Of a stretch of DNA of 64,000 nucleotides, positions 27,807-37,479 are shown one piece after another; the first letter of the stretch is position 1, and each line of letters begins with the position of its first letter. The position numbers and the translations under genes were made by a program. The stretch is from Actinoplanes sp. N902-109 (GTDB lineage Bacteria > Actinomycetota > Actinomycetes > Mycobacteriales > Micromonosporaceae), in the NCBI RefSeq assembly GCF_000389965.1, contig NC_021191.1, forward strand, positions 621,501 through 685,500, given 5' to 3'. The notes beneath the pieces were generated by a model. The model had not been told where the DNA came from, did not search any database, and saw nothing but the letters and a program-made list of their open reading frames with translations.

Positions 27807-29209
27807 CGACCGCGTTGGATGGCGGGCTCTGCCGGATCACGGTGATCGGCCCGGACCGCAAGATCGACCTGGCCGTGCCGGCGACGACGTCGGTGGCCAC
27901 ACTGCTGCCGGTGCTGCTCAACCACACCACCGCCCCCGGGCGGGCCGACGCCGACGGCGGTGAGGGTGCCTGGGTGCTGCAGCGGCTCGGCCAGCACCCG
28001 TTCGAGCTGTCCGGCACGCCGGAGAGCCTGGACTGGCTGGAGGGCGAGGAGCTGTACCTGCGCCGCGCCGAGGATCCGCTGCCCGAGCTGGACTTCGACG
28101 ACCTGGCCGAGGGCGTCGCGACCATCGTCAACCGCCGCAACGACCGCTGGCAGCCGGAATACCGCAGGGTGCTGTTCCTGCTGCTGTCGGTGGTCGGGAT
28201 GGGCGCCATCGCGGCCGTGCTGACCGACCGCGGGCCGACCACGCCGCAGGTCGTCGCGGCCGGGGTGATCGGCGCCGGCTTCTTCATCGCCGCGCTGGTC
28301 TGCGCCCGCAAGCTCACCGACGGCGCCTTCTCGTTGCTCTTCGGGCTGGGTGCGGCGGCCTTCGCCGGCCTGGCCGCGCTGAGCGCGGTGGACGGCGACC
28401 CCGAGGGCATCGCCCTGACCGGCGACGCGGTGCTGGCTTTCACGGTTGGTGTGGTCGCGGTGATCGCGGTGCTGCTGCTGTGCCAGCGTACGGTCACCCC
28501 GTACCTGCCACCGGCCCCGATGCTGGTCGTCGGGGTGACAGCGCTGGTCGCCGCGGGCGTGCTGCTGCTCCAGCGGGCGTCCGAGCTGACCGCCCAGCGC
28601 ACCGCTGCCATCGCCGTCGCGGTCATCTTCGCGGTGATCGTGCTGGCCCCGCGGGCCGCGGTGAAGTTCGCCCGGCTGCGCGGCCCGCAGCTGCCCAAGA
28701 CCGGCGCCGACATGGCGTACGACATCGAGCCCGCCCCCTCCGACCAGGTCCGGGACCGCACCAACGACGCCGACATGTACCTCAGCGTCGCGTTGCTGTC
28801 CTCGGCCGTGCTGCTGCCCGTGGTGTTCCACTACACGATGGCCGTGCCGGGCTGGGCGGGCTGGACGTACGTGCTGGTGGTCGCGAGTGCAATCCTGTTG
28901 CGCGCCCGTACCTTCCTCGGCTTCTGGCAGCGGATCGCGCTGGTGGTCGCCGGTACCGTCGGCTACCTCATGGTCATCATGCGGCTCTCCCAGACGCTCA
29001 GCCTCGGCTGGCGCTGGGTCCTGCTCGGCGCTCTGCTCGCGGCGATGGTGCCGCTGGTGATGGCCGCGCTGCGCCCGTTCCCGCGGCGCATGCTGCCGTT
29101 CTGGGAGTATTCCGCGACCTTCTTCGACGTGGCCACCGGCATCGCCGTGCTGCCCGTACTGGCCCAGATCCTCGGCCTGTACACCTGGGCCCGCGGGCTG
29201 TTCGGGTAG
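27803..29209 (+). CDS. eccD: Type VII secretion integral membrane protein EccD
   Basis: 468 residues. An N-terminal ubiquitin-like domain of about 90 residues (ITVIGPDRKIDLAVPATTSV...) is followed by about 11 hydrophobic segments from residue 118 to the end, the standard EccD architecture. The GTG start overlaps the eccC stop (GTGA). EccD dimers form the membrane vestibule of the ESX complex with EccB and EccC. Nothing unusual is seen. Confidence 0.93.
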   Translation: MTTALDGGLCRITVIGPDRKIDLAVPATTSVATLLPVLLNHTTAPGRADADGGEGAWVLQRLGQHPFELSGTPESLDWLEGEELYLRRAEDPLPELDFDDLAEGVATIVNRRNDRWQPEYRRVLFLLLSVVGMGAIAAVLTDRGPTTPQVVAAGVIGAGFFIAALVCARKLTDGAFSLLFGLGAAAFAGLAALSAVDGDPEGIALTGDAVLAFTVGVVAVIAVLLLCQRTVTPYLPPAPMLVVGVTALVAAGVLLLQRASELTAQRTAAIAVAVIFAVIVLAPRAAVKFARLRGPQLPKTGADMAYDIEPAPSDQVRDRTNDADMYLSVALLSSAVLLPVVFHYTMAVPGWAGWTYVLVVASAILLRARTFLGFWQRIALVVAGTVGYLMVIMRLSQTLSLGWRWVLLGALLAAMVPLVMAALRPFPRRMLPFWEYSATFFDVATGIAVLPVLAQILGLYTWARGLFG

Positions 29210-29217
29210 GTCCACCG

Positions 29218-30582
29218 GTGCAGACCCAGCGTGACCACGTCCACGCCCACACCTTCATGGTGGGCCGGCTCAGCTCGGCCCTGGTCGAGGGCGACCCCAC
29301 GATGGCCGAGATTCCCGGCCGCCGGGCCCAGACCGGCTTTGTGATCGGCATCCTGCTGGCCGTGCTGGTCACCGGGGGATTCGCCGTGTACGGATGGATC
29401 GTCCCCGGGGGCAGCAAGGCCTATCGGACAGCCGGCGCCATCCTGGTGGAGAAGGAGAGCGGCACGCGCTACGTCTACGTCGACGGCGCGCTGCACCCCA
29501 CCCCCGACCTCACCTCGGCGATGCTGATCCAGGGCGCCGACGCCAAGGTCAAGCTGATCTCCCGCAACTCGCTCAAGGACGTGCCCCGCGGCATCCCGCT
29601 CGGCGTGACCGACGCCCCCAACGAGGTGCCGCCCGCGTCCTCGCTGGTGCACGGGCCGTGGCTGTCCTGCCTGCCCGGATCGGTCGCCGGCGGCCGCAAG
29701 GTGGACGGGCTCGGCGTCAACCTCGAACCGCGCACCCCGGCCACGCCGCTGCCGCAGCAGAACTTCGCCGTGGTGCGCAGCGGGAACGGCACGGCCTATC
29801 TGCTCGCCAACTACCTGAAGTACAAGGTCGAGGACGACGCGGTGCTGGTCGCGCTGGGCGCCGGCAGCATCGACCCGGTCCCGGCCCCGGACATGTGGCT
29901 CAACTGGCTGGGCGACGGGCCCGCGCTGGCCCCGGCCAGGATCAGCGGAGCCGGGCAGGACGGGCCCGCGGTGGGCGGCCAGTCGTACCCGGTCGGCACG
30001 CTGTTCCGGCAGCAGTCGGCGTCCGGCGTCGACCAGCTGTTCGTGCTGCGCAAGGACGGGCTCGCGCCGATGAGCCGCACCGAGTTCCTGTTCGCCGACG
30101 CCGCCACCGCCGGGGCCCCGGTGGACGTCGACGCGGCCGCCATCGTCGACGCCAAGAAGTCCGCCGATCGCTCACTGCTCGACCGGCTGCCCGACCTGGC
30201 CTCGCTCAAGCTCGCGGACGCCAACGGCAAGGCGCTGTGCGTGCAGCAGCAGCCCGTGTCGGCCCAGGCCTTCTCCAGCGTCGTGGTGTTCGCCGACCGC
30301 TACGAGTCGGGCATCAACAGCGACGGCGGTACGTACGTGGTCGCGCGGCCCGCGTCCGGCATGACGGTGTTCCCGGCGCCGGCCGCCTCGCGGACCACCG
30401 CCCCGCCGGTGTCCTTCATCTCCGAGTCGGGCACCGCGTACCGGCTGGCCGGCACCGAGACCGTGGCGGCGCTCAAGCTCAACTCCGTCACGCCCGTGCC
30501 GTTCCCGAAAGACCTGCTGGCGGCGCTGCCACAGGGTCCCGTGCTGAGCCGCCAGGCTGTCACCGGTCTGTCGAGGGGGTAG
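29218..30582 (+). CDS. eccB: Type VII secretion protein EccB
   Basis: 454 residues. The start is GTG at 29218, with GGGTAGG 7 nt upstream overlapping the end of eccD. The N-terminus (TQRDHVHAHTFMVGRLSSAL) is typical of EccB. One transmembrane helix (about 40-62) follows, then a periplasmic/extracytoplasmic domain with R1-type repeats. Two cysteines (WLSCLPG and ALCVQQ) are placed as in the EccB disulfide. The order C-D-B differs from mycobacterial B-C-D but is common in other actinomycetes. Confidence 0.93.
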   Translation: MQTQRDHVHAHTFMVGRLSSALVEGDPTMAEIPGRRAQTGFVIGILLAVLVTGGFAVYGWIVPGGSKAYRTAGAILVEKESGTRYVYVDGALHPTPDLTSAMLIQGADAKVKLISRNSLKDVPRGIPLGVTDAPNEVPPASSLVHGPWLSCLPGSVAGGRKVDGLGVNLEPRTPATPLPQQNFAVVRSGNGTAYLLANYLKYKVEDDAVLVALGAGSIDPVPAPDMWLNWLGDGPALAPARISGAGQDGPAVGGQSYPVGTLFRQQSASGVDQLFVLRKDGLAPMSRTEFLFADAATAGAPVDVDAAAIVDAKKSADRSLLDRLPDLASLKLADANGKALCVQQQPVSAQAFSSVVVFADRYESGINSDGGTYVVARPASGMTVFPAPAASRTTAPPVSFISESGTAYRLAGTETVAALKLNSVTPVPFPKDLLAALPQGPVLSRQAVTGLSRG

Positions 30583-30589
30583 AAACACC

Positions 30590-33500
30590 ATGGCATCCGT
30601 GATCCGCAGCATGCTTCGCGGCCGGGGCGACGAGCCCGGCGGCGTGGTGCAGCACACCGTGGGCAACGCGCTGGTGCTGCACGCCGAGGACTCGATCAGT
30701 CCCGAGGCGCAGTCGCTGGCGCTCGCGGTCGTCGAGGATGCCGAGAACGACGTGGTGGTGCTCGACCTGGGTGACGGCATGCCGATCGGTTCCTGGGAGT
30801 CGATGGCGGGCGTGCTGCCGCGCCGGCGTCGCGGGATCCGGCTCGTCGCGTGCGGACGCCAGCACAACGCCGCGGCGATGGCCGGGCAATGGCTTTCCGA
30901 GCGGCTCAACCGTACGGTCATCGCGCCCGACGGCGTTCTCGTGCGCGGCTCGGCCGGGGCCTTGTTCGTGCACTCCGCGCCCGGCAGCGGCTGGGTGCGG
31001 TTCCGGCCCGGCAAGCCGCCGGCCTGGGACGCCAAGCGCTACCCGACCCCGCTGTGGGACAGGGCCGCCATCGACAACCGGGCGTCCAGCTCCACCGGCG
31101 AGATCGAACCGCTGCCCGGCGGCGTCTGGATCCACGACACCCGCGAGCCGGGGATCGTCGAGGAGCACCGCAAGCGCCTGGTCGCCGACGTGCCGTGCCA
31201 GCCCGAGACCATGACCGTGCTGCTCGGCTGTCCGGGCACCGCCCCGCTGTCGCTCGACGACGTCGTCCGCTTCTGGCGTGAGCTCGACCCGGACGCCCGG
31301 CTGCGCACCCGCTTCGTCCAGTACGGCGACGTCCGGCTGCCCGAGGGCGAGGCGTTCGGGCAGGCCCTCGCCGACCTGCTGGGCACGCACATCATCTGCT
31401 ACACCGGCGTCCCGGTGGGCGCGCCGCACAAATTCGAGATCCGCACGGTACGCGGGGACGGCGTGCTCGGCTGGCCGCCGTTCGCCCTGGAACTCGGCTA
31501 CGCCCCGCGCGCCCACCCCAACTCCAAGGCCCGCCGCCCGGCCGTGCTGAGCCATCGGGGTCCGCTGCGCTGGACCGAGGAGATCTCGCCGCGCGTCTAC
31601 TGGTACGCCCCGGACGCGGTGGTCGAGGTGGTGCAGGCCGGGCTTTGGGTGCGTGGCGTCGAGGAACCGCAGAACGCCGAACGGGTCCGGGCCACCCCGC
31701 TCGACCCCGAGGGCAGCACCCTCATCTTCGACGACACCGTGGCCGACCAGTCCGCCCGCATGCGCGAACTCGCCGAGGACCTCGCCGCCCGCGTCGACCC
31801 CACGGTGGGCCAGGACACCGCGCTGTTCCCGGCCTCGGTTCTGGTGCCCGGCCAACGCCCGGCCGGCCGCGCCGAGGCCGTCCTGCGCGTGGTCGAGTCG
31901 CAGCAGCCGGCCATCCAGGCGCCGCTGGAGTTCCGCGCCGTCGAGGCCCCGCCGCCCGCCGCCTCCATCATGGCCGCCCCGCAGGTCGAGGCGGTCGTCA
32001 TCGAACCCGTCGAGCCGACCGTGGTGCAGCAACGCTTCGATGCGGCGACGCTGCGTGCGTACGCCGAGATGCAGCAGCCCACCCCGATCGAACCGGCACG
32101 CCCGGCCGAGCCCGGTGCGCAGGCCGCCGATGGGCGCGTCCGGGCGTATGCGACGCCTCCGCAGGCTTTCCACCAGCCGGTCGCGCCGCCCGCCCCGGAG
32201 TTCGCATCGCCCGCCTCGCAGTTCGCGTCGCCTACCTCGCAGTTCGCGGCGCCTGCTCCGGAGTTCGGGCCGCCCGCCCCGGAGTTCGCGCCACCTGCTT
32301 CGCAGTTCGCGCCGCCTGCCCCGGAGTTCGCGCCGCCCGCCTCGGAATTCGCGGCGCCTGCCCCGGAGTTCGGGCCGCCTGCCTCGGAGTTCGCGTCGCC
32401 TGCCTCGAGCTTCGGGCCGTCTAGCTCGGGGTTCGCGCCGTCTGCCGCGGAATTTGCTGCGCCGGCCCGGGAATTCGTGGCGCCGCCTGCGCCGGAGTTC
32501 GTTGCGCCGCCGTCCGCCGATGCGTTCGCGCCGGCCCCGGTCGAGGCGATCGGCGGCCCGGTCGCACCTGTGAACGATGGTCCCGCGGCGCCGGTCGCGG
32601 GTCCGGCTGCGGAACCGATCGCGCCGCCGATGGCCGGACCGGGCGAGTTCGCCGACGCGGGCCACGGTGAGCCGATCGAGACTGTCGCGGCAGAACCGGT
32701 GACTTCGTCGGGTTCGGCGACCTTCGAGCCGATCGCTGCCCCGCCGGCGATGCACGACACTGTCCCGCCGCCCGTTGCGCCGACGATGGAAAACAACGTG
32801 TCTTCGCCGGTCGGGGGCAGCGTCCCGCCGGTTGAGGGCAGCGTCCCGCCGCCGGTCGAAGGGACTGTGTCGCCGCCGGTTGCGCCGACGTTGGATGACA
32901 CTGTCCCGCCGCCGGTCGCGTCCCCGGTGGACGGCATGGTGCCGCCGCCGGTTGCGCCGATAATGGAAAACAGCGTGTCCTCGCCGGTCGGGGGCAGTGT
33001 GCCGCCGCCGGTCGCGCCATTTGGTGGGGGTGCGGTGCCGGAGCCGGTGGCGCCGCCGATGATGGCGCCCGTCGAGGTGACGATCGCGGTGACCGAGCCG
33101 GCGTCCCCGGCCGTGCCCGCCATGAGAACGACGCGCACCGAGCACGCGAAGCGTATCGAGCACGGGAACCACGCAGAGCCCGCCGAGTCCGCCACTCAGC
33201 CCGAGCCCGCGGCAGCGGACGCCGGGGCGGACAGCGCGCCGCAGGCCGGGGACGGCGCGGCCGGCACGCACCGCTTGCACGTTCTCGACCCTGGGGCTGT
33301 GCCCGGGACGCCGGCCGTCGTGGCAACCGAGCGGGTGCTGGTGCAGCCCGTGCCGCCGCCGGCCGCGTCGGCCCTGTTGCCGAGCCGGTCGTTGGAGGAG
33401 GAGCGGAACTGGTTGCGGCGCACGCTGAGCCGGGACTTCGATGTCATGGCCAGTTCCGTGTCCCGGCTCATGAGCGAGCACCCGGGACTGAAGGCGGCCG

Positions 33501-34171
33501 GGACGCTCAGCGCCGAGGACGTGCTGGCCGATTCGGTGGCGGTGCGGCTCTACCTGTCCGGCCGGGGCGCCGGGATCGACGCTGGGCTGCGGTCGGGGAG
33601 CAACGGGCCGCACGTACCGTTCGCTCGGTGCACGGTTTCCGGGTTGTCGCGGCTGCCGTCGTTCCGGGGCACGACCGTCTACCGGACCACGCCGAGCGCG
33701 ACCGAGTGGGACGAGTACCGGAGCCGGCGGGTCGTGACCGACTGGGCGTTCGTCAACGTGCTCACCGGGCCGTGCATGAGCCAGGAGGGCGACACCGATG
33801 TGCTGGTGTGGTCGATGACCGCGCGGCGCACCGCGGTGCTGGAGCCGGAGGGTGACGACCGGGTGACCGACCGGGTGCTGTTCCTGCCCGGCACGCACTA
33901 CAAGATCTTGGAGCTGCACGAGCCCGCCGACGGCGAGCGCGGCGCGATCCTGTTACGGGAGATCGGCGCCAACGAGATCAGCGACGACGGGCGGGTCGAC
34001 CCCAACCGGGTGTCGCTGGACGAGCTGGCCGTGACGTCGTTGCGGCGCAGCGTCGAGCGGTGGGCGGGCACCGAACCCAAGCGGCGGGTCGGTCCCGGCT
34101 CGGCGGGTCGGTTCGGTGTCCTGCCCGGGCTGGACCGGCGTACGGTCCGCGAGGAGGTGAACGGCCGATGA
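30590..34171 (+). CDS. T7SS-operon protein with conserved N-domain, repeat linker and degenerate ADP-ribosyltransferase-like C-terminus
   Basis: 1193 residues. Residues 1-410 form a globular domain shared with the 1044-aa protein at 45124 (for example VGNALVLHA, GALFVH, GWVR, LPGGVWI). Residues about 480-930 are Pro/Ala-rich repeats (EFAPPA heptads, then VPPPVAP units). The last 250 residues resemble an ADP-ribosyltransferase (ART) fold: LPSFRGTTVYR (R1032), VWSMT (S1075/T1077, the S-x-T position) and DRVLFLPGTHYKIL, like the usual E-x-E-VL-PPGT-F strand. The catalytic Glu position is Arg (R1095), so it is probably an inactive or binding-only ART (inference). No signal peptide. The ATG is 8 nt after eccB, and the gene is coupled (ATGA) to the EccA-like gene. 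Confidence 0.7.
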   Translation: MASVIRSMLRGRGDEPGGVVQHTVGNALVLHAEDSISPEAQSLALAVVEDAENDVVVLDLGDGMPIGSWESMAGVLPRRRRGIRLVACGRQHNAAAMAGQWLSERLNRTVIAPDGVLVRGSAGALFVHSAPGSGWVRFRPGKPPAWDAKRYPTPLWDRAAIDNRASSSTGEIEPLPGGVWIHDTREPGIVEEHRKRLVADVPCQPETMTVLLGCPGTAPLSLDDVVRFWRELDPDARLRTRFVQYGDVRLPEGEAFGQALADLLGTHIICYTGVPVGAPHKFEIRTVRGDGVLGWPPFALELGYAPRAHPNSKARRPAVLSHRGPLRWTEEISPRVYWYAPDAVVEVVQAGLWVRGVEEPQNAERVRATPLDPEGSTLIFDDTVADQSARMRELAEDLAARVDPTVGQDTALFPASVLVPGQRPAGRAEAVLRVVESQQPAIQAPLEFRAVEAPPPAASIMAAPQVEAVVIEPVEPTVVQQRFDAATLRAYAEMQQPTPIEPARPAEPGAQAADGRVRAYATPPQAFHQPVAPPAPEFASPASQFASPTSQFAAPAPEFGPPAPEFAPPASQFAPPAPEFAPPASEFAAPAPEFGPPASEFASPASSFGPSSSGFAPSAAEFAAPAREFVAPPAPEFVAPPSADAFAPAPVEAIGGPVAPVNDGPAAPVAGPAAEPIAPPMAGPGEFADAGHGEPIETVAAEPVTSSGSATFEPIAAPPAMHDTVPPPVAPTMENNVSSPVGGSVPPVEGSVPPPVEGTVSPPVAPTLDDTVPPPVASPVDGMVPPPVAPIMENSVSSPVGGSVPPPVAPFGGGAVPEPVAPPMMAPVEVTIAVTEPASPAVPAMRTTRTEHAKRIEHGNHAEPAESATQPEPAAADAGADSAPQAGDGAAGTHRLHVLDPGAVPGTPAVVATERVLVQPVPPPAASALLPSRSLEEERNWLRRTLSRDFDVMASSVSRLMSEHPGLKAAGTLSAEDVLADSVAVRLYLSGRGAGIDAGLRSGSNGPHVPFARCTVSGLSRLPSFRGTTVYRTTPSATEWDEYRSRRVVTDWAFVNVLTGPCMSQEGDTDVLVWSMTARRTAVLEPEGDDRVTDRVLFLPGTHYKILELHEPADGERGAILLREIGANEISDDGRVDPNRVSLDELAVTSLRRSVERWAGTEPKRRVGPGSAGRFGVLPGLDRRTVREEVNGR
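32199..32450 (+). repeat. 21-bp (heptapeptide) repeats in the pseudo-ART protein gene
   Basis: Repeated (P/S)(E/Q)F(A/G)(P/S)PA codons form the linker between the N-domain and ART-like domain. Confidence 0.75.
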
Positions 34172-37100
34172 GCCGGCAGGTTCTGGTGGTGGGCGGCGGG
34201 AAACCGGGCGCCTACCCGACGATCGGTGCCGCCGTCGCGCGGGCCGAACCGGGTGCGACGATCACCGTCCACCCCGGCCGTTACGTGGAGAAGCTCGTCG
34301 TCGGCAACCGCATCACCATCGCGGCCGAGGGCGGCCCGGTGGAGGTGACGGTCGAGGAGGGCAGCGTTCTCGTCGTGCACGGCGAGGGCGCCCAGCTGCG
34401 GGGCATCACCCTGGCCAGCGCCGACCCCAAGCTGGCCGCCGTGGACGTGTATTCCGGCGAGGTCGCGCTGGACGACTGCCGGGTCTCCGGGGCCGCCTGG
34501 GTCACCCTGCTGGCCCGGTTGCAGGGCTCGCTGGCGTTGCGCGGCTGCGAGGTCCGCAGCTCGACCGGCGCAGGCATCGTCGTGATGTCCACCGGCACCA
34601 GCAGGATCGAGGACACCGTGGTCACCGATGTGGCCACCTCCGGCATCGTGCTCGGCGAGCAGGGCGCCCTGACCCTGCGCCGCTGCACGATCCGGGGCAC
34701 CGGCGCGAACAGCATCTGCGTCGGCGGTGACTCGCGGCTGACCATCGAGCAGTGCGAGATCGTGCAGGCCGGCAAGCCCGCCGTGGTGGTGGAGCAGCGC
34801 GGCTGGGCGCGCATCCAACGGCTCACCGTCAAGGAGAGCGGCAACGTCGACCTGTTCCTGCGGGGCAGCGTCGACGTGGTGATCAGCGACTCGACGTTCA
34901 CCGGGGCGGCGTTACAGGCCGCGCACATCGCCGACGGCGCGGCGCCGCGGTTCGAGCGGTGCACGTTCGAGGCGGCCGGGCACACCGCCGCCCACGTGAC
35001 CGGCAAGTCCCGGCCCACGTTCGTCGACTGCACGTTCGCCGGTTCGCCCACCGGCATCAACGTGGACGGTGAGAGCGCGCCGCGGTTCGAAGGTGCCACG
35101 GTCAGCGGCACCAAGGAGCACTTGGCGGTGATCGGCGGCGGTGCCCAGGCCGTAATGCAGCGCTTCCGGGGCACCATCGCCGCCGGCGCCGGCCTGGTGC
35201 TCAAGGACGGCGCGTCCCTCGACGGCACCGACGTCGCGGTGGAGGCCGGCGGCGCGGTGGCGCTCGACCTGCGAGCCTCCGCCCGCGCCACGATCCGCGA
35301 GGCCCGGTTCACCGGTACGGCCGCAGCAGCTCTCACCATCGGCGGGGGCGCGTTCCTCGGCGTGCAGTCCGCGCTCGTACGCGGAGCCGGGTTGGCCGTC
35401 GCCGACGGTGAGTTGCAGGTGCGGGACAGCGAAATCGTCGATGCCCCCGGGGACGGCCTGGCGGTCGGCGCCGGCGGCGTCGTGGCCGCGACCCAGACGC
35501 GGGTCCGCCGCGCCCGCCGCACCGGCATCGCGCTCGCCGCGGGAAGTCGCGGTACGTTCACCGAGTGCGAGGTGCTCGGCAGCGGTGGCAGCGGCTTCGA
35601 CGTGGCGACCACCGAGCCGGTCACCATCAGCCGATGCACGGTGCAGGAGAGCGGCGGCGAGGACGTACGCCGGGCCGGCGACGCCCAGCTCACGGTGGAT
35701 GCGTTGAGCACCGCGCGAGCCCCGCAGCCGACGCCCGCCGCACCGGTCAGCGCACCGCCGCGGGAGACGCCCGCGGAGGAAGCGGCCGAACCGGCACCGG
35801 ACGACGAGCTCAGCGGTCCGCTGCGCGAGCTGAACAGTCTGATCGGTCTGCGCGGGGTCAAGCACGAGGTCACCGCGCTGATCAACCTGATCAAGATGTC
35901 GCAGGTGCGGTTGCAGATGGGCCTGCCGATGCCGCCGATGAGCCGGCACCTGGTCTTCGCCGGTCCGCCCGGCACCGGTAAGACCACGGTGGCCCGGTTG
36001 TACGGCTCGGTGCTCAAGGAACTCGGCATCCTGTCCAAGGGCCACATGATCGAGGCGGCCCGGGCTGACCTGGTCGGCCAGTACATCGGCTCGACCGCGA
36101 TCAAGACCACCGAGCTGGTCACCAAGGCGCTCGGCGGGGTGCTGTTCATCGACGAGGCATACACGCTGTCGGCGGGTTCCGGCGGCTCCGGACCGGACTT
36201 CGGTCAGGAGGCCATCGACGCGCTGATGAAGATGATGGAGGACCACCGCGACGAGCTCGTGGTGATCGTCGCCGGTTACTCCGGCCTGATGGAGAAGTTC
36301 CTCGAGTCCAACCCCGGTCTGGCCTCCCGCTTCACCCGCACCGTGGAGTTCCCGAACTACTCGGTCGACGAGCTCGTCACGATCACCACGAACCTGTGCA
36401 ACAAGCACTACTACGAGCTGACCGACGACGGGTCGGCCGCGCTCACCACGTACTTCGAACGGATCCCGAAGAACTCCACGTTCGGCAACGGTCGCGTGGC
36501 CCGCAAGCTGTTCGAAGCCATGATCAACAATCAGGCGTCGCGGCTGGCCATGGCGCCGCCGACGAAGGACAGCGAGCTGAACCGGCTCACCGCGCAGGAT
36601 GTCGCGCCCGAGCTGGAACTGCTCGAGGACCTGCCGATGGAGCAGACCGAGCAGCCCGACGCCGCCAGCAACCCGGCCGGGGCGATCAACGCCACGAAGA
36701 GCTGGCACCGGGTGTGCGGGCTGGTCGGCGCGGCGCCGGTGCGCGACGCCGTGGGCTCGGCCCTGCTGCAGCTGTGCGAGCTGCGCAACCGGCGTCGTTC
36801 GTACGGCAAGCACGCGAACGTCATCGTCACCGGTCCCGCCGGCAGTGGCCGCAGCGAGTTCGCGCGGCACTATGCGGCCGGTCTCTCGGAGCTGAAGCTC
36901 GTGCCGGTCGGCCAGCTGATCCGGGTCACCACGCAGCAGGAGCTGGCGCCGCAATGGCCCGGTCAGGCCGCCAGCCTGGTACAGGCCGCGATGCGTGACG
37001 CCGAGGGTGGCGTACTGATGATCGACTACACCGACGACGGCACCGGCGCCGCACCCGACATCGTCGAGCAGCTGGTCACCCGGATGCGCTCGGCGCTCGG

Positions 37101-37464
37101 CGACCCGGTCGTCGTGCTGATCGGGGAGGAGCAGGCGCTGCGCGGGTTGCGGACGGCGGTGCCGGCAGTCGCCGAGGTGTTCGGCCAGGACTGGTCGATG
37201 CCCGGCTACTCCACCCCGGAGCTGGCCGAGATCGTGGTGCGGCACCTGGTGCGCCGGGGTCACGAGGTGCCCGACGACGTCCGCGCCGCCCTGGTCGACC
37301 TGGCCGCCGGGCTGCCGGAGCGCACGGTGCGGGCGGCTCACCTGTTCTCGTGGGGTCTGACCCGTACGGCTGCCTCCCGGACCTTGGCGCTCGCCGACCT
37401 GAACGGCATCGCCGGCCGGACCACCCCGACCCGTCAGGCCGGCGGCCTCGCCGCGGTCGGCTGA
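34168..37464 (+). CDS. Beta-helix / EccA-type AAA+ ATPase fusion
   Basis: 1098 residues. Residues 1-510 are a right-handed parallel beta-helix (many 20-25-residue rungs; AYPTIGAAV...ITVHPGRYVE at the start is pectin-lyase-like). Residues about 550-810 are a CbxX/CfqX-type AAA+ domain as in EccA: Walker A GPPGTGKTT (about 598-606), Walker B LFIDEAYTL (about 657-665), and a sensor region ending FGNGRVARKLFE. Residues about 855-1080 form a second AAA+-like domain with GPAGSGRS (Lys replaced by Arg) and MIDYTDD, probably inactive in hydrolysis. EccA acts in the cytosol on T7SS substrates or their chaperones. The beta-helix replaces the usual TPR N-domain and could bind substrate. The start has GAGGAGG 8 nt upstream and overlaps the previous stop. 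Confidence 0.85.
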   Translation: MSRQVLVVGGGKPGAYPTIGAAVARAEPGATITVHPGRYVEKLVVGNRITIAAEGGPVEVTVEEGSVLVVHGEGAQLRGITLASADPKLAAVDVYSGEVALDDCRVSGAAWVTLLARLQGSLALRGCEVRSSTGAGIVVMSTGTSRIEDTVVTDVATSGIVLGEQGALTLRRCTIRGTGANSICVGGDSRLTIEQCEIVQAGKPAVVVEQRGWARIQRLTVKESGNVDLFLRGSVDVVISDSTFTGAALQAAHIADGAAPRFERCTFEAAGHTAAHVTGKSRPTFVDCTFAGSPTGINVDGESAPRFEGATVSGTKEHLAVIGGGAQAVMQRFRGTIAAGAGLVLKDGASLDGTDVAVEAGGAVALDLRASARATIREARFTGTAAAALTIGGGAFLGVQSALVRGAGLAVADGELQVRDSEIVDAPGDGLAVGAGGVVAATQTRVRRARRTGIALAAGSRGTFTECEVLGSGGSGFDVATTEPVTISRCTVQESGGEDVRRAGDAQLTVDALSTARAPQPTPAAPVSAPPRETPAEEAAEPAPDDELSGPLRELNSLIGLRGVKHEVTALINLIKMSQVRLQMGLPMPPMSRHLVFAGPPGTGKTTVARLYGSVLKELGILSKGHMIEAARADLVGQYIGSTAIKTTELVTKALGGVLFIDEAYTLSAGSGGSGPDFGQEAIDALMKMMEDHRDELVVIVAGYSGLMEKFLESNPGLASRFTRTVEFPNYSVDELVTITTNLCNKHYYELTDDGSAALTTYFERIPKNSTFGNGRVARKLFEAMINNQASRLAMAPPTKDSELNRLTAQDVAPELELLEDLPMEQTEQPDAASNPAGAINATKSWHRVCGLVGAAPVRDAVGSALLQLCELRNRRRSYGKHANVIVTGPAGSGRSEFARHYAAGLSELKLVPVGQLIRVTTQQELAPQWPGQAASLVQAAMRDAEGGVLMIDYTDDGTGAAPDIVEQLVTRMRSALGDPVVVLIGEEQALRGLRTAVPAVAEVFGQDWSMPGYSTPELAEIVVRHLVRRGHEVPDDVRAALVDLAAGLPERTVRAAHLFSWGLTRTAASRTLALADLNGIAGRTTPTRQAGGLAAVG

Positions 37465-37479
37465 CCCTAGGAGGTTTGC

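Noticed and set aside
30560..33919. A 1119-aa minus-strand frame opposite the pseudo-ART gene
   Set aside because: The Arg/Gly-rich product is the mirror of the repeat linker; the plus frame is coupled to eccB and the EccA-like gene.
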